From: Trichomonas vaginalis G3
Taxonomy: Eukaryota > Parabasalia > Trichomonadida > Trichomonadidae
Reading direction: 5' to 3'
DNA length: 64,000 bases
NCBI RefSeq assembly: GCF_026262505.1
Contig: NC_067206.1
Location: 37,833,660-37,897,659 of the forward strand
Of this stretch, positions 1 to 10,076 are shown piece after piece. The notes beneath the pieces are model-generated. The model was not told the origin of the DNA. It worked only from the letters and a program-made list of their open reading frames with translations, and searched no databases. The position numbers and the translations under genes were made by a program. Numbering within the stretch: the first letter of the stretch is position 1; every line of letters begins with the position of its first letter.

Positions 1-2640
1 GTTTAATAATGACTCCGACATAAACTTAGATTCCTTTATATCAGAAGGAGGGAATAAAGACAAACTTTCAATCAAATATTCATCATTAACATCCAAACAC
101 AAATAGAAACTTGCAATATTCGAAATAACATCACCAAAACCATCTTTTCCTTTCTCGTTTTTATACCATTTATCTGCAATCGGAACAAATTCCATGCACA
201 AAGCCAAAGAGTTAGGATAAACACGTGTAACTCTTGATAACAATGTAATTACATGCTGTTGGATTCTTGCATTCGTTGTATCACTCAATGATTTGCAAAA
301 TTCCAAAATTTCTGACACAAATTTTTCATCAATTTCTCTTTTTACAATCAATTCCGATAATTCACCAATAACAGGATCAATTGCAACTGTATTTTGTTGC
401 ATCCATGTCAAACAGAACTGTAAAATATCAAGGTTAACTTGTTCTTGCAGTTGAAGAACAGCGAAAAAGAATTCAATGAAATATTGAGCGAGTTCAGGTT
501 GAACAACTGTTTCTATTGGAGATTCTCCAGCTCCGAAAGCTGTGTCTCCATCAATTATTGATTGCAACAAACTGACAGAACTATTGATGAAGTTTTCTGG
601 GTCATGATTTGTGCAGAACTTCAACAAATAAGTCAATGCTTCAACGGCAACTTCTAATAAGTCAACATCTATTTCTTCATTGACAATTCTTATTAATTGT
701 ACTAAGAAGAACTCAGATCTTTGTTTGTTCGTTTCATTTGGCTCAGAAATTGCAAAAGAAATCTGTGGAATTTGTGTACAAGCGTCTTTCATTAATTCCA
801 CTTCATCTGATCTAAACAACATGTTCAAAGCACTGCAAACTGCATCAAGAAGTGTCATGTCTTTCGTTCTTCTTATAATTGCAGACGCCGTCTCCAAAGC
901 GGAAGAGAAAACTCTTGGATCTCCAGGCGAAGAAATTAATTTAGAAATTTCTTCAATGAATGGTTGAACGTAAACTAATGATTCTCCACGAAGAGCAACA
1001 GATATATTCCTCAAAAATGCAAGTACATGCGTAACAACATCTTGGTTATCGTAATGGAATAATTCATTAATAATTTCTGCCAAATTTGAAATTTTCTGAG
1101 GAATTTGATCGTCGTATTCAATTAAAGTACCAATTATTGTTAAAGTTACAGCTTTTAATGTTGGTTCTTTATCATCTGCGAGATTCTGAATAGCGAATTG
1201 CAAAATTGTATCAACCATTTGATCATTTAAGTCTTCCATTTCGATAACCAAAGCTAACAATAAAATATAATTTTCTATATCTTCTTCGTGAACTGTTCCT
1301 TCTTCCTGCATCTTCCAGAGTGTATTTAGTAAGTCAGGAATACTAGATTCACAGAGAGGACACAAAGACATCATGCTGTTGTATGCAATGACTCTGATGT
1401 CGCTGTCTTCTGATACTAAATAATTTACAACAATAGGAATGAATTCTCTAGCCAAAGAAGCAACATTTGCCGTGGATTCGTTGAAGACTTCAAGACATCT
1501 TAATGAGGCTTCAATTAACATCAAATCTTCGGAATTCAATGCTTGTAAAATGGCGGTTTTGACGGTTTCTAAATCATCTTCAAGAGTTGAGCCAGCGTAT
1601 TCAATTAAAGACGACAAAATGTTGACGGCAACAATTGTCTGTTCAAGATCTTCACTTCCGAACATCTCCTGGAAGTTTTGGTAAACAATAGGAGCAGAAA
1701 TTTCAACACGAATTTGTAAAGTTTGGTCGATGAAAATCATCATCTCTTTTGGCTGTTCTCCGACCTCTTGGATGTATGTGACTGCGAGAAGAACACTTGC
1801 ATTGATGAACTGTGACATAATATTCTCGTCAAGTTGAGGAATTACAGGAATAATTGATGATATAATATTGGATCTGTGGATTGACTTAATTGAAGAGTCT
1901 TCGACTTGTGTAGCTGCTGCCTGTAGGAAGTGTAATATTATATCTTCATTAAGTTGCTTTATTTTGAGGATTTTACGGATATATGACCATAATTTGTCGA
2001 AATCTTGTTCTGAAAGGGATTTGTACTGTTCGAGCATGCCTGTAACTGTTTCAATTACTGGTATAAGTATGTCGAATGATTCTTCAATACTGTAAATAAC
2101 GAAAAATACTTCAAAAGCCATAAATTTAACACTATTTTTCTCTGAAGCAAGACTTGTCATGGCAATGGCACGAAATCCAGTCCACAGTTCATGAACGGTG
2201 CCACCTTCGACGAGTGGTATGATTTTGCTTAAGAAAAGTAAAGCGCATTCTGGATTCTTTTTTTGATGGAAGTAAACTACCATGTGAATGGCAGGAGTCC
2301 ATAATATACTTGCTTTAAATATAGTTGCGACTGCTTCTGCGAGATTTGTAAGAGTTTTATATGAATCACATTTTTGGACAATTTCAATTAATGCTTGTTT
2401 AACGATTTCTTGTACTTCTTCTGGCATAGTTAGCCAATTGTTGCGAATATATCTGTTGAAATTGACAGCAATTTCGTTTTGAGCATCATCTTGAATCGAA
2501 TTTAGGATGTTGCAATAGACTGCTGCAATATCTGGTTGCTGCTCCATACTGAGAATTGTATCTTCAGCCTCTTTAACCGAAATTTGTGTTTGCTTGACAC
2601 TCTCGCTAATATAATATTGAAGTTGTTGTTCGCGTTCCAT
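1..2640 (-). CDS. Importin-beta-like HEAT-repeat karyopherin, partial (C-terminus beyond left edge)
   Basis: An open frame of 880 codons runs from an ATG at 2640 to the window edge without a stop, so the C-terminus is missing. The protein is almost wholly helical, with amphipathic helix pairs repeating about every 40 residues, as expected for HEAT repeats. Near the N-terminus, FNRYIRNNWLTMPEE (residues 61-75) resembles the early helix of importin-4/importin-5/Kap123-type karyopherins, where an arginine-rich helix is followed by a W-x-x-[ML] turn. Members of this family carry cargo through nuclear pores under Ran-GTP control. HEAT architecture is what I see; the importin-4/5 assignment is inference, and another HEAT scaffold is possible. 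No intron signals were needed to keep the frame open. The gene is transcribed away from the dynein light chain gene, with a 493-bp gap upstream of its start. Confidence 0.75.
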   Translation of the reverse strand, partial: MEREQQLQYYISESVKQTQISVKEAEDTILSMEQQPDIAAVYCNILNSIQDDAQNEIAVNFNRYIRNNWLTMPEEVQEIVKQALIEIVQKCDSYKTLTNLAEAVATIFKASILWTPAIHMVVYFHQKKNPECALLFLSKIIPLVEGGTVHELWTGFRAIAMTSLASEKNSVKFMAFEVFFVIYSIEESFDILIPVIETVTGMLEQYKSLSEQDFDKLWSYIRKILKIKQLNEDIILHFLQAAATQVEDSSIKSIHRSNIISSIIPVIPQLDENIMSQFINASVLLAVTYIQEVGEQPKEMMIFIDQTLQIRVEISAPIVYQNFQEMFGSEDLEQTIVAVNILSSLIEYAGSTLEDDLETVKTAILQALNSEDLMLIEASLRCLEVFNESTANVASLAREFIPIVVNYLVSEDSDIRVIAYNSMMSLCPLCESSIPDLLNTLWKMQEEGTVHEEDIENYILLLALVIEMEDLNDQMVDTILQFAIQNLADDKEPTLKAVTLTIIGTLIEYDDQIPQKISNLAEIINELFHYDNQDVVTHVLAFLRNISVALRGESLVYVQPFIEEISKLISSPGDPRVFSSALETASAIIRRTKDMTLLDAVCSALNMLFRSDEVELMKDACTQIPQISFAISEPNETNKQRSEFFLVQLIRIVNEEIDVDLLEVAVEALTYLLKFCTNHDPENFINSSVSLLQSIIDGDTAFGAGESPIETVVQPELAQYFIEFFFAVLQLQEQVNLDILQFCLTWMQQNTVAIDPVIGELSELIVKREIDEKFVSEILEFCKSLSDTTNARIQQHVITLLSRVTRVYPNSLALCMEFVPIADKWYKNEKGKDGFGDVISNIASFYLCLDVNDEYLIESLSLFPPSDIKESKFMSESLLN

Positions 2641-3133
2641 GATTTCTTTGTAAACTATTCAATTAAAATTTTTGTAAAGTTGAGAGCTCTCTCAGAATAA
2701 ATAGCATTATTGAAGAATAACTAGATCTGAAACCATTTAACTGAACAATTTGCCGCCATGTACATTAGTACTCATTAAAAATACCCTTTAAATATGCATT
2801 GATAAAGGATTCATTCTTGAGAGATTAATTATCTATTATAAAGCATACTTGAAAAGTACTTATATTTAGTTTGTAGATTTTGCATAAGGATAGTGAGCAA
2901 AATGGCAAATTGTATTCAAAATATTTACTATTAATGAAATAGACTTCTTTGTTTAATAAATGTATAATATTTCAATGTTAGAAACAAGTTTTATAAAGTT
3001 TTTATTTAGTTTTGATTGATTTTTAACAATATATGGTAATCAAAATTGAAATTTCCGAAAAGTACAAAGATAAGAAAATATGCATTCATTTATCTAGAAT
3101 AGATAATAGAATGATACTTCTTCTTGCATGAAA
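2641..3133. other. Host intergenic region between LC8 gene end and karyopherin gene start
   Basis: This AT-rich stretch of 493 bp has no convincing reading frame. It must hold the promoter of the minus-strand karyopherin gene and the 3' end signals of the minus-strand LC8 gene. I see no clear canonical trichomonad initiator next to the ATG at 2640, and no repeat or RNA gene. Confidence 0.5.
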
Positions 3134-3403
3134 TTACTTGCATTGCCAAACTTCGATGTAAAGTGGTCCAATTCTTTCAAAGAAATGCGTTTTTTCGATT
3201 GCTGTTACACTAGATCCGAATTGTCTTCCGACAATGCAATTCCATCCTTCGAAATATTTGTTATCAAAACTTTGTTTGATTTTTTGAGCTATTTCGTTCA
3301 GATCATCTGTTTCCTGTATTGATTCCTTGAATATCGTAGTGAGACTATCACGCATGTCCTTTGGCATATCATTACCTTCCATGTTTTCTTGATTTTCTCC
3401 CAT
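3134..3403 (-). CDS. Dynein light chain, LC8/DYNLL type
   Basis: This 89-residue protein matches the usual LC8 length of about 90. The C-terminal half carries the family core: a helix ending KQSFDNKYFEGWNCIVG (about residues 44-60), then RQFGSSVTAIEKTHFFERIG and a final strand LYIEVWQCK. The W-x-C-I-V-G-R-x-F-G-S-x-V-T block is diagnostic of LC8. LC8 proteins dimerise and serve as hubs in cytoplasmic and axonemal dynein and many other complexes. The first 30 residues are acidic and less conserved (MGENQENMEGNDMPK). The gene starts 81 bp from the divergently transcribed leucine-rich-repeat gene, so the two may share a promoter region. It looks complete, and trichomonads have flagella, which fits a dynein role. 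Confidence 0.93.
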   Translation of the reverse strand: MGENQENMEGNDMPKDMRDSLTTIFKESIQETDDLNEIAQKIKQSFDNKYFEGWNCIVGRQFGSSVTAIEKTHFFERIGPLYIEVWQCK

Positions 3404-3484
3404 GGTGGAAAAATTTAAGTCAAAAATTTTGACAGTGTCACTTTTTATGAAAAATAATTTTATTTGTAAACGGCTACTAAAAAT
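3404..3484. promoter_or_regulatory. Divergent promoter region between LC8 and LRR genes
   Basis: Only 81 bp separate the two ATGs, so both promoters must overlap here. On the plus strand TCACTTTTT at 3438-3446 resembles the trichomonad initiator (TCA-pyrimidine-T), although it lies about 40 bp from the LRR start codon, further than the short leader typical of Trichomonas vaginalis. Near 3417-3431 there is a small palindrome, GTCAAAAATTTTGAC. Function is inferred from position only. Confidence 0.35.
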
Positions 3485-4564
3485 ATGAGTTCAAGTGGTA
3501 GAAAAATAAATCAAGGTGAAACAGTTGATTTATCAAGCAAAAAACTGATGCAGATTCCACCTATAAGCAATCCAACATATGTTACAAGTATGAATATCGC
3601 GAATAATTTATTTACTTCTCTTCCAGACTTAAAAGTCTTTTTAAATTTACAACATTTGTTTATAGATCATAATTCTCTCACAGATTTATTATTTATATCA
3701 TCATTACATCAACTACAAGAACTTGATGTTTCATATAATACTCTAACTACATTAGATTTCCTACAAGACTTACCAAATATACGTATTGTGTACGCTGCAC
3801 ATAATAAAATCAGTACTATAAAGCCAGAATTGCCTTCAACTTTAAATACTTTAGATGTTTCTTATAATCAACTAACATCACTGAAGTTTATTGAAAGCTC
3901 AAGTTGGGATTCTTTAGAATGCTTAACAATACATGACAATCTTATCTTTGATCTTCGAGAAATTAAATATCTTGCTGAATTACCAATATTAAAGTACTGC
4001 TACATTGGTTTCTCCAAAGAAAATATGGATACTAAGCTTGCAGAACTCGCCAAATTTGTTTGTCCTACACTTCTTGAGTTTGATGATTTTAATACTTCAA
4101 ATTTGAATCCAGATTTCGACCAATATCAGGTTATTCATCTCCTTAGTGCAGGTACAGAAGCAGAATTTAGATCATTTGTTAATTTGGTTGAGCAGGAGAT
4201 CAAATGGAATCAACCTGTTTTTATTGACTTTGTTGAAAAGGCTCAGCCAAGAGAAGAAGATGATCTTGAGAAAAGACTCAGAGCTGTTGAAGCAAAGGTA
4301 TCTACACCCGCTCAAAATGAAGAATTGCAAGCAAGAATTGAAGAAATGGAGAAAAAGATTTCGAATGCAGTTGACAAGCAAGATAATGATAAGGGAATAT
4401 CAGAGTTAGACCAGATACCTGGTGGAAATGTTGCTAAAGTTCAGCAAATTCAGTCTGAAATTAATGATATTAGGCAACAAATCACCAAAATTACGGAATT
4501 ACTATATGCCCATGATAAAGCACTGGAAACTATGTGGAATTATATTAATCCACTTGAAGAATAA
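3485..4564 (+). CDS. Leucine-rich-repeat protein with C-terminal coiled coil
   Basis: The 359-residue protein begins with about 7 LRR units of the SDS22-like type (residues about 15-170), visible as repeated L-x-x-L-x-[IV]-x-x-N-x-[LI] patterns such as LQELDVSYNTLTTL and LNTLDVSYNQLTSL. A cap region follows (about 170-215). The last 100 residues are charged heptad-rich helix (EKRLRAVEAKVS, LQARIEEMEKKIS), predicting a coiled coil. There is no signal peptide or membrane span, so it is probably cytosolic or axonemal. LRR plus coiled-coil proteins of this shape occur in dynein regulatory and phosphatase-1 scaffolds, and the divergent LC8 neighbour makes a cytoskeletal role plausible, but this is inference. 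The gene ends 468 bp before the left end of Polinton copy A. Confidence 0.85.
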   Translation: MSSSGRKINQGETVDLSSKKLMQIPPISNPTYVTSMNIANNLFTSLPDLKVFLNLQHLFIDHNSLTDLLFISSLHQLQELDVSYNTLTTLDFLQDLPNIRIVYAAHNKISTIKPELPSTLNTLDVSYNQLTSLKFIESSSWDSLECLTIHDNLIFDLREIKYLAELPILKYCYIGFSKENMDTKLAELAKFVCPTLLEFDDFNTSNLNPDFDQYQVIHLLSAGTEAEFRSFVNLVEQEIKWNQPVFIDFVEKAQPREEDDLEKRLRAVEAKVSTPAQNEELQARIEEMEKKISNAVDKQDNDKGISELDQIPGGNVAKVQQIQSEINDIRQQITKITELLYAHDKALETMWNYINPLEE

Positions 4565-5026
4565 TCAAATTTGTTATATATTTTTTTGTTTATAAACTTT
4601 CTGTTCAAAAATCAATAGTATAGAAACAGTTAGGTTCTTTTATTCCATTATGTTAATGATTTAGTATGTTTTTGTTTAACTTAATATGCGAACATTTAAA
4701 TCATATTCATTGTGCAATATAATTACAATATCTCTCTCAGCTTAATGAAGGATATATATGAAATCCTCTATATTCATCCTAATGTCTAACCTTAGTTTAT
4801 TGAATGAAACTTATTCATTGATACAGGTTATCTTTGAATGTTTGTATACATAAGCAGTAAGAAAAGTAAATTTACATGTGTAAAAAGAAAAAAATCACTA
4901 TTTGAGAAAAATTTTCCATAATTCTTCAGGAAAAATCGGCAGAATACCAAAATTTCCTACATTCTACTATGATGTATGCAAGAATTTGCCCGAAGAAAGT
5001 AGAAACGATAAAATACCGAGTTATCG
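4565..5026. other. Host intergenic DNA left of Polinton A
   Basis: This is AT-rich sequence downstream of the LRR gene with no supportable reading frame. It is the left half of the intergenic region into which Polinton A inserted; the matching right half begins at 23930. I see no repeat or RNA gene. Confidence 0.5.
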
Positions 5027-5032
5027 TCTGAA
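5027..5032. repeat. Target site duplication of Polinton A, left (TCTGAA)
   Basis: The hexamer TCTGAA lies immediately outside the left terminal repeat and recurs exactly at 23924-23929 immediately outside the right one. A 6-bp duplication is the expected signature of Polinton integrase. Confidence 0.93.
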
Positions 5033-5333
5033 AGTAGTAGGATAGGAAGGGTTGTGTGACTTTTTTTGTTACGTCTATATATAGATGAAGGTATATTTTC
5101 ACATCTTCTATACATAGATGATATAAAATTTTTTCTTACGTTTTTTAAGTCATGAATTCGTAAGAAAGCGCGACATTATTAAATAAATTAGTAATAAATA
5201 TTATATACTAAACACATTAAAAATTAACATTAATTTTAAAATAATTATTTTCATGAATGAAAGATTCACTACCATAATGAAATAAAAAATAAAAAAATAA
5301 ACTTTAAAAATTCATGTCTCACGAAAAATTATT
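5033..5333 (+). repeat. Terminal inverted repeat of Polinton A, left
   Basis: The outer ~60 bp (AGTAGTAGGATAGGAAGGG, then a run of T and TCTATATATAGA) is the near-exact complement of the right end. Further in, homology to the right end resumes in blocks (CATTAAAAATTAACATTAA, then GAAAGATTCACTACCATAAT), so the repeat is long but differs from its partner by inner segments. The palindrome TCTATATATAGA lies at about 5074-5085. No gene is evident before 5349. Confidence 0.85.
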
Positions 5334-5348
5334 TTTATTTTGTATGAA

Positions 5349-6455
5349 ATGAGCGTCAAAACTAACGACGTGAAAACATTAGGATTCACAAACGAGGAAA
5401 TAAAGGATATATTAGATGAGATGTGTTATGAAGTTAGTAAATATTATTTAAGAAATTGTCAAAAATTTGCCGAGTTATTAAATGATTTAGATTATGATGG
5501 AAAAATGAATAAAGATGATGTTATAAATTTCTTATATCCCACATCTAAAGAAGAAAAACCTAAAGAACCTGATGTTTTCCCTGAATATTATGAAGAACGG
5601 ATTAAAGATGATGAATACGATGAAATTGAAAGACTGGAAAAAATAAGAGATGAAATAGATGAAAAAATTAAGGAATTAAGAGAAGTTGAAAAATATAATG
5701 AAAATGAAGTAGAGGGTTTAATGAATATCCCAGCTTCAGAATCAGAAGTTCAGAAATCTCATGAAGAAAGATATAAAAATTATGTCTCAGAATCAACACA
5801 AAATTTATTAGATGGTGAAATAGACGAAACACTTTCAGAAGAAGGTACTAAATTTATACGTAAACATAAGTTACAATTTATTGATAATGAAAAATACCCT
5901 TGTATCTTACTTTCACCCCCTCTCGATTCCGAAAAAATCAAAAAAGCTCTTAAAAACGTGACATATGCAACTAATACGATTAAGAAAGAAGATCATGATA
6001 TTTACACAAATTATTATTTAAATAAATGCACGGGTGTTGATAAAGTTTTTGATTTATTAGATAAAATATCAAAAGAAATCATTGGAACATATAAAATTTT
6101 GTGTGATTGTGGTTTCATTATTGAAGATACCAATAATGTTTCATATGAAAGAACAGCACCGAAGGAAGATGAAGTGGAAAGGTCTATACCATTCGTTATT
6201 AAGAATATAAAAGATATGAAAACTTATAAACATTATATTTATTCATTTATTTCAGAAAAAATGGAAGCAACCCATAAAACATCTTCTCATCATTTTATAG
6301 CTATTCATACATTCCTTTTCAAAGTTGTGAAATTAAATAAGACAGGAATTAGATTTAATGTATCCGGGTACGCATTCTTGAGTAAATTAAAATGTATCCG
6401 TCACGTCGCAGATGATAAAAATTTATGTGTTCTTAATTCATTTTATGGGCTTTAA
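5349..6455 (+). CDS. Polinton A leftmost gene: candidate stand-alone terminal protein
   Basis: This open frame of 368 residues is taken from the ATG at 5349. The N-terminal 90 residues are helical and acidic, followed by a predicted coiled coil (about 95-120, DEYDEIERLEKIRDEIDEKI). A box GLMNIPASESEV with a nearby H-E-E-R follows at about 128-147, then a mixed alpha/beta C-terminal domain rich in K, N and aromatic residues. I do not recognise a named domain. The box aligns without gaps with the N-terminal region of the family-2 pPolB (GIMNVPASNSPV, H-D-Q-R), the region where a protein-primed polymerase carries its priming protein. The gene lies directly upstream of pPolB. A terminal-protein role is therefore proposed, as inference. 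It looks whole in this copy. Confidence 0.6.
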   Translation: MSVKTNDVKTLGFTNEEIKDILDEMCYEVSKYYLRNCQKFAELLNDLDYDGKMNKDDVINFLYPTSKEEKPKEPDVFPEYYEERIKDDEYDEIERLEKIRDEIDEKIKELREVEKYNENEVEGLMNIPASESEVQKSHEERYKNYVSESTQNLLDGEIDETLSEEGTKFIRKHKLQFIDNEKYPCILLSPPLDSEKIKKALKNVTYATNTIKKEDHDIYTNYYLNKCTGVDKVFDLLDKISKEIIGTYKILCDCGFIIEDTNNVSYERTAPKEDEVERSIPFVIKNIKDMKTYKHYIYSFISEKMEATHKTSSHHFIAIHTFLFKVVKLNKTGIRFNVSGYAFLSKLKCIRHVADDKNLCVLNSFYGL

Positions 6456-6495
6456 AGAATAAACTTTATTTTTTTAATTTTTTTTTCTTACATAA

Positions 6496-9400
6496 ATGAA
6501 CAAAAACGGAACCGCTAAAATGAATGATAATCAAATTAGAGCAGAAGGTAGAAGGTTATTTAAACGCTTCTATAACATTCCTGATGGTGTTAATCCTAAA
6601 ACTCGTAGAAGTTATTTAAATGAAGCAATAGATTCATATGAAGGGTTTGACATTTCATCAGAAAGTGAGAGATTAGCGAGAATGTTAAATGTTAATATTG
6701 ATTTCTATTATTGTGATCCTCAACCAGAAGACGTGGACATAAATAAGGTAGACTTTCCATTAGTGGAATCAATAATGATAGATCCAGAATTTGAAACAGT
6801 AAATATTTTATTAACACAGAGTCCATTGGAAAACTTCACGCTGACAGAATAACAGACGTTGAAGCACTCACCGGCTATAGAGTTTGCCCATATTTTAAAG
6901 AAGAAGTTTATTCTATCCGTGATGATCCAGAAAGGAAAAACCAAAGAAGATTTTTAAAGCATTGTGAGAAATGTAAAGAAAATAATGGAAGATTAATTCA
7001 AGACGTTCAATTGCAAAAGACACAGCAACCATATGCACCACATATTACGAAACAGAAGATATATCAGTGGTTATTAGCTCATAATTTGCAGGAATATTAT
7101 CAACCGACAAGATATTATATTACTTTTGACTTTAAACATTAGAGACTAAAGAAGAATTACAACTTTCTGAGTGTGCAACTTTGAATGCTTACTTAAAACC
7201 ATTCATGGTATCATCAACGGTTAAATTAAACGATAAAACATATACGAGGAATTTTTGCTTAACTTCGAGTGATTCTTTTATTTCTGATTGGATTGAGTTT
7301 TTATTTTCAACCTGTTCATTAGTTGCTAAATCAAATATTGAACAATATGAAGAATTAATGAAGTCGCAAACGGACCAAACGGCGGGGACTTTGTCTCATA
7401 CATTAAATGAAAAACAGAAGGAAGCATTTAAAGAACTTCTAGATGAGGAATTCAATAAAGTGAATATCATAGGTTTTAATTCGGGAAAGTTTGATTTAAA
7501 TTTAATTCTTCGTGATTTAAACACTGCAAAATGGAAAATAAAATCAATGCTGGGTTCATCTTCACAATTTAAGCAAATCATTGTAAAGAAAACAAACGTT
7601 CCATATGAATTGAGATTTATTGACATCAGAAATTATATAGCGGGTGGGACATTAGACCAATTCACTCAAGATTTCGGAAACAATAAATCACGTGTTAAAT
7701 CCTTTTTCCCTTATCAATTCATCACATGGGAAAATTACGAAGAAGAATTATATAAAGGGAACCATTCACGAAAGATTCATTTTATTCAGCATTAACTCAA
7801 GAAACTATATCAGATAGTGATTATCAAATATATCTCAATGATGCTAAAAATTTTAAGAATAGATTAGAATATTTTATTCATTATTGCAATAAAGATGTTG
7901 AAATTATGATTGACCCAATTGATAAAATTATTGAAGAAACATTTGTTTATAAAATTGATATGCTTCATAATCTTTCTTTATCATCGAATGCTTCAATGAT
8001 TCGTTACGCTTTAGCATATAAAGACTTTAATCCTAATGAAAAATATCCTGAGGAAGAGATAGAATCAAGTTTTGAATTAACGAAAAAGTATTGGAAATAT
8101 AAAATTGAATCATATAAGAAACAAGATGAAAAAGCAGAAAGGGATACTAAAAATAATGTTTCAATGGATGATTTTCAATACTATCACGATTTAATCCTTT
8201 CATCTAAATGCAAAATGTGTGGTAAAGCGTTTACATATGCAAATAAACCAACATTGGATAGAATCGATAATGAAAAACCACATACTAAAGAAAATTGTCA
8301 GTTAATGTGTTGTTATTGCAATGTCGTAAAATCAAATAAAGATGAAGATGTTCAACGTTTAAGAATCAATTTAAGAAATTACGCATTAAAAAATAATTTA
8401 CCAATGACTTTAGATTCAGTTGAAGCTTATCACATTCTCCGTAATGGAATTACTGGTGGTCTATCAAATGTTCAACATCGTGTTAATCTTAAAGGAATCA
8501 CGCACATTAATAAACTTTCATATAATCCAGAAACTAAAACTGTATCAAATGAGGACACCACCAACATTATGACTCATTTCGTTGGTGTTGATTTTAATTC
8601 ATTATATCCTTCATCATTTTCATCTAATCCTCATGATTTCATTCAATATACTGACCATAAAATGTATATGCCGGGAAGATTGAATGGTGTTATCATTTGT
8701 GATACAGCAACAAAGAAAGCAAAAGCATGGGAATTATTAGAAAGAAAAATACTTTATTCGTGGCTGAAGTAAAGGGTCACATTGATGAAAAATACATTAA
8801 TGATTACATAAACTTTTTACCGATAATAAGAAACTTAGATATTATCACAGATGAAAAAACAATTGGCAGTTTTATGTATAATTACATGAAATCAAACAAT
8901 CTACCAGTTGACCAGAAACAGAGGAAATTAACTCAATTAGTATCAACACACAACCAATATCAACCATTTTCTTCTTATTATCTTTGGTATCTAATAGACA
9001 GATTTCATTTTATCATCGATGATATTCAATCAATTTTAACATTTACGAAAAACACTTGTTTTAATGAATTTGCGAACAAATTTATGAACGAAAGACAAAA
9101 GGCTGAATTAGAAGGAAATAAAGGAAAAAGTTTATTTTGCAAAATTTCACTTAATGGATCATATGGTTACGATGCAATGAATACACAAAATTACGCAAAG
9201 ACTAAAATAACGAATGCACAGAGGGCACGCGTTGCATGTATGTCAAATAAGTTTAAAAACATAAGAGAAATAGGTGAAGATGCATATCAAGTGATGCTTA
9301 AAGATAGATTTTATAGATGTGATACATGTTTACAAGAGGCATTCTTCACTTTAGATAATGCTAAATACTGGTATTTAGTTTTCATTTATGATTTTATGTA

Positions 9401-9968
9401 TAAATGCATGGATGTTAATCGTTTTCATTTCATTGAAGGTGATACTGATTCATCTTATTGGGCAATTGCTGGCGACCCAAATCTTCCTAACACTCAAGCA
9501 TTTCAAGCAATTGTTACCGATAAACAATTTTATGATAAAAACATTTTCAAATTCGCACCTTTTGATTTCTTCTGTTTTGATGAGAAATTTAAACCTAAAT
9601 TAAAGAATAAAGCTGAAGAAAAAGCACATGAGAAGAAGTTATTGGGTTTAGCAATTGAGAAACAAGGTGATAACATGGTTGCTTTATGTCCTAAGTGTTA
9701 TACATCATTCAACGGTTCAATTGATGGAAGTGATTTTAAAAAGATTGCACAAAAAATGAAAGGTGTTAGTTTACGACAAAATAAGCAATTAACACCTAAA
9801 AAATATTTGGATATAATAAATGATAAAGTGATATTTGATGGTCAGAATATTAATTTACAACTTAAAAACGGGTCAATGACTCGCTTAACAATCGGTAAGA
9901 CTGCATTAACAGGAGCACACACTAAGGCTGTATGTTGTGAAAATGGATGTTGTATGCCATTTATTTAA
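6496..9968 (+). pseudogene. Polinton A protein-primed DNA polymerase B with HNH domain (fossil)
   Basis: This region is about 95% or more identical to the whole polymerase of copy B (30095-33544) and carries the same parts in order: an N-terminal region with Cys pairs, a DnaQ-like 3'-5' exonuclease, an HNH-type zinc module (C-K-M-C...LDRIDN...H-T-x-x-N-C-Q-L-M-C-x-x-C-N), then palm motifs DFNSLYPS, KISLNGSYGYD and EGDTDSSYW, and a C-terminal Cys-rich tail. The enzyme replicates linear elements from a protein primer. In this copy the gene is broken (about three breaks). It also carries a 30-nt GC-rich insert at 7372-7401 not present in copy B. It begins in a TAAATG context after a T-rich tract, as do many genes in the element. 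Confidence 0.9.
7372..7401 (+). repeat. Short GC-rich hairpin insert in pPolB of copy A
   Basis: Relative to the otherwise near-identical copy B, 30 nt are inserted here. The insert contains the hairpin GGGAC(TTT)GTCTC at 7385-7397 and is much richer in GC than its surroundings. It has the same stem and loop sizes as the other short hairpins listed in this window. Confidence 0.75.
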
Positions 9969-10076
9969 TACAATTTAAAATTTTATTTTTAATGAAATGC
10001 CACAGAAGAGACAAAAGGAACCGTTAATGATTCAAAGAGGTGGGCACCCTTAAACATTTATTTTATTTTTATATAA
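9969..10076 (+). other. Spacer with a possible 18-residue basic peptide frame
   Basis: Between pPolB and the next gene, an ATG at 9997 opens a tiny frame starting MPQKRQKEPLMIQ and ending RGGHP. The same DNA in copy B (33545-33646) is similar but does not keep the same short frame, so coding is doubtful. A small hairpin GGTG(GG)CACC lies just before the next promoter-like T-rich tract. Confidence 0.25.

Noticed and set aside
680-2482. Short plus-strand frames within the karyopherin gene
   Set aside because: They are shadows of an 880-codon minus-strand frame with coherent HEAT-type sequence.
3128-3322. Plus-strand frame overlapping the LC8 gene
   Set aside because: The minus strand encodes a clear LC8 core; the plus frame has no recognisable content.
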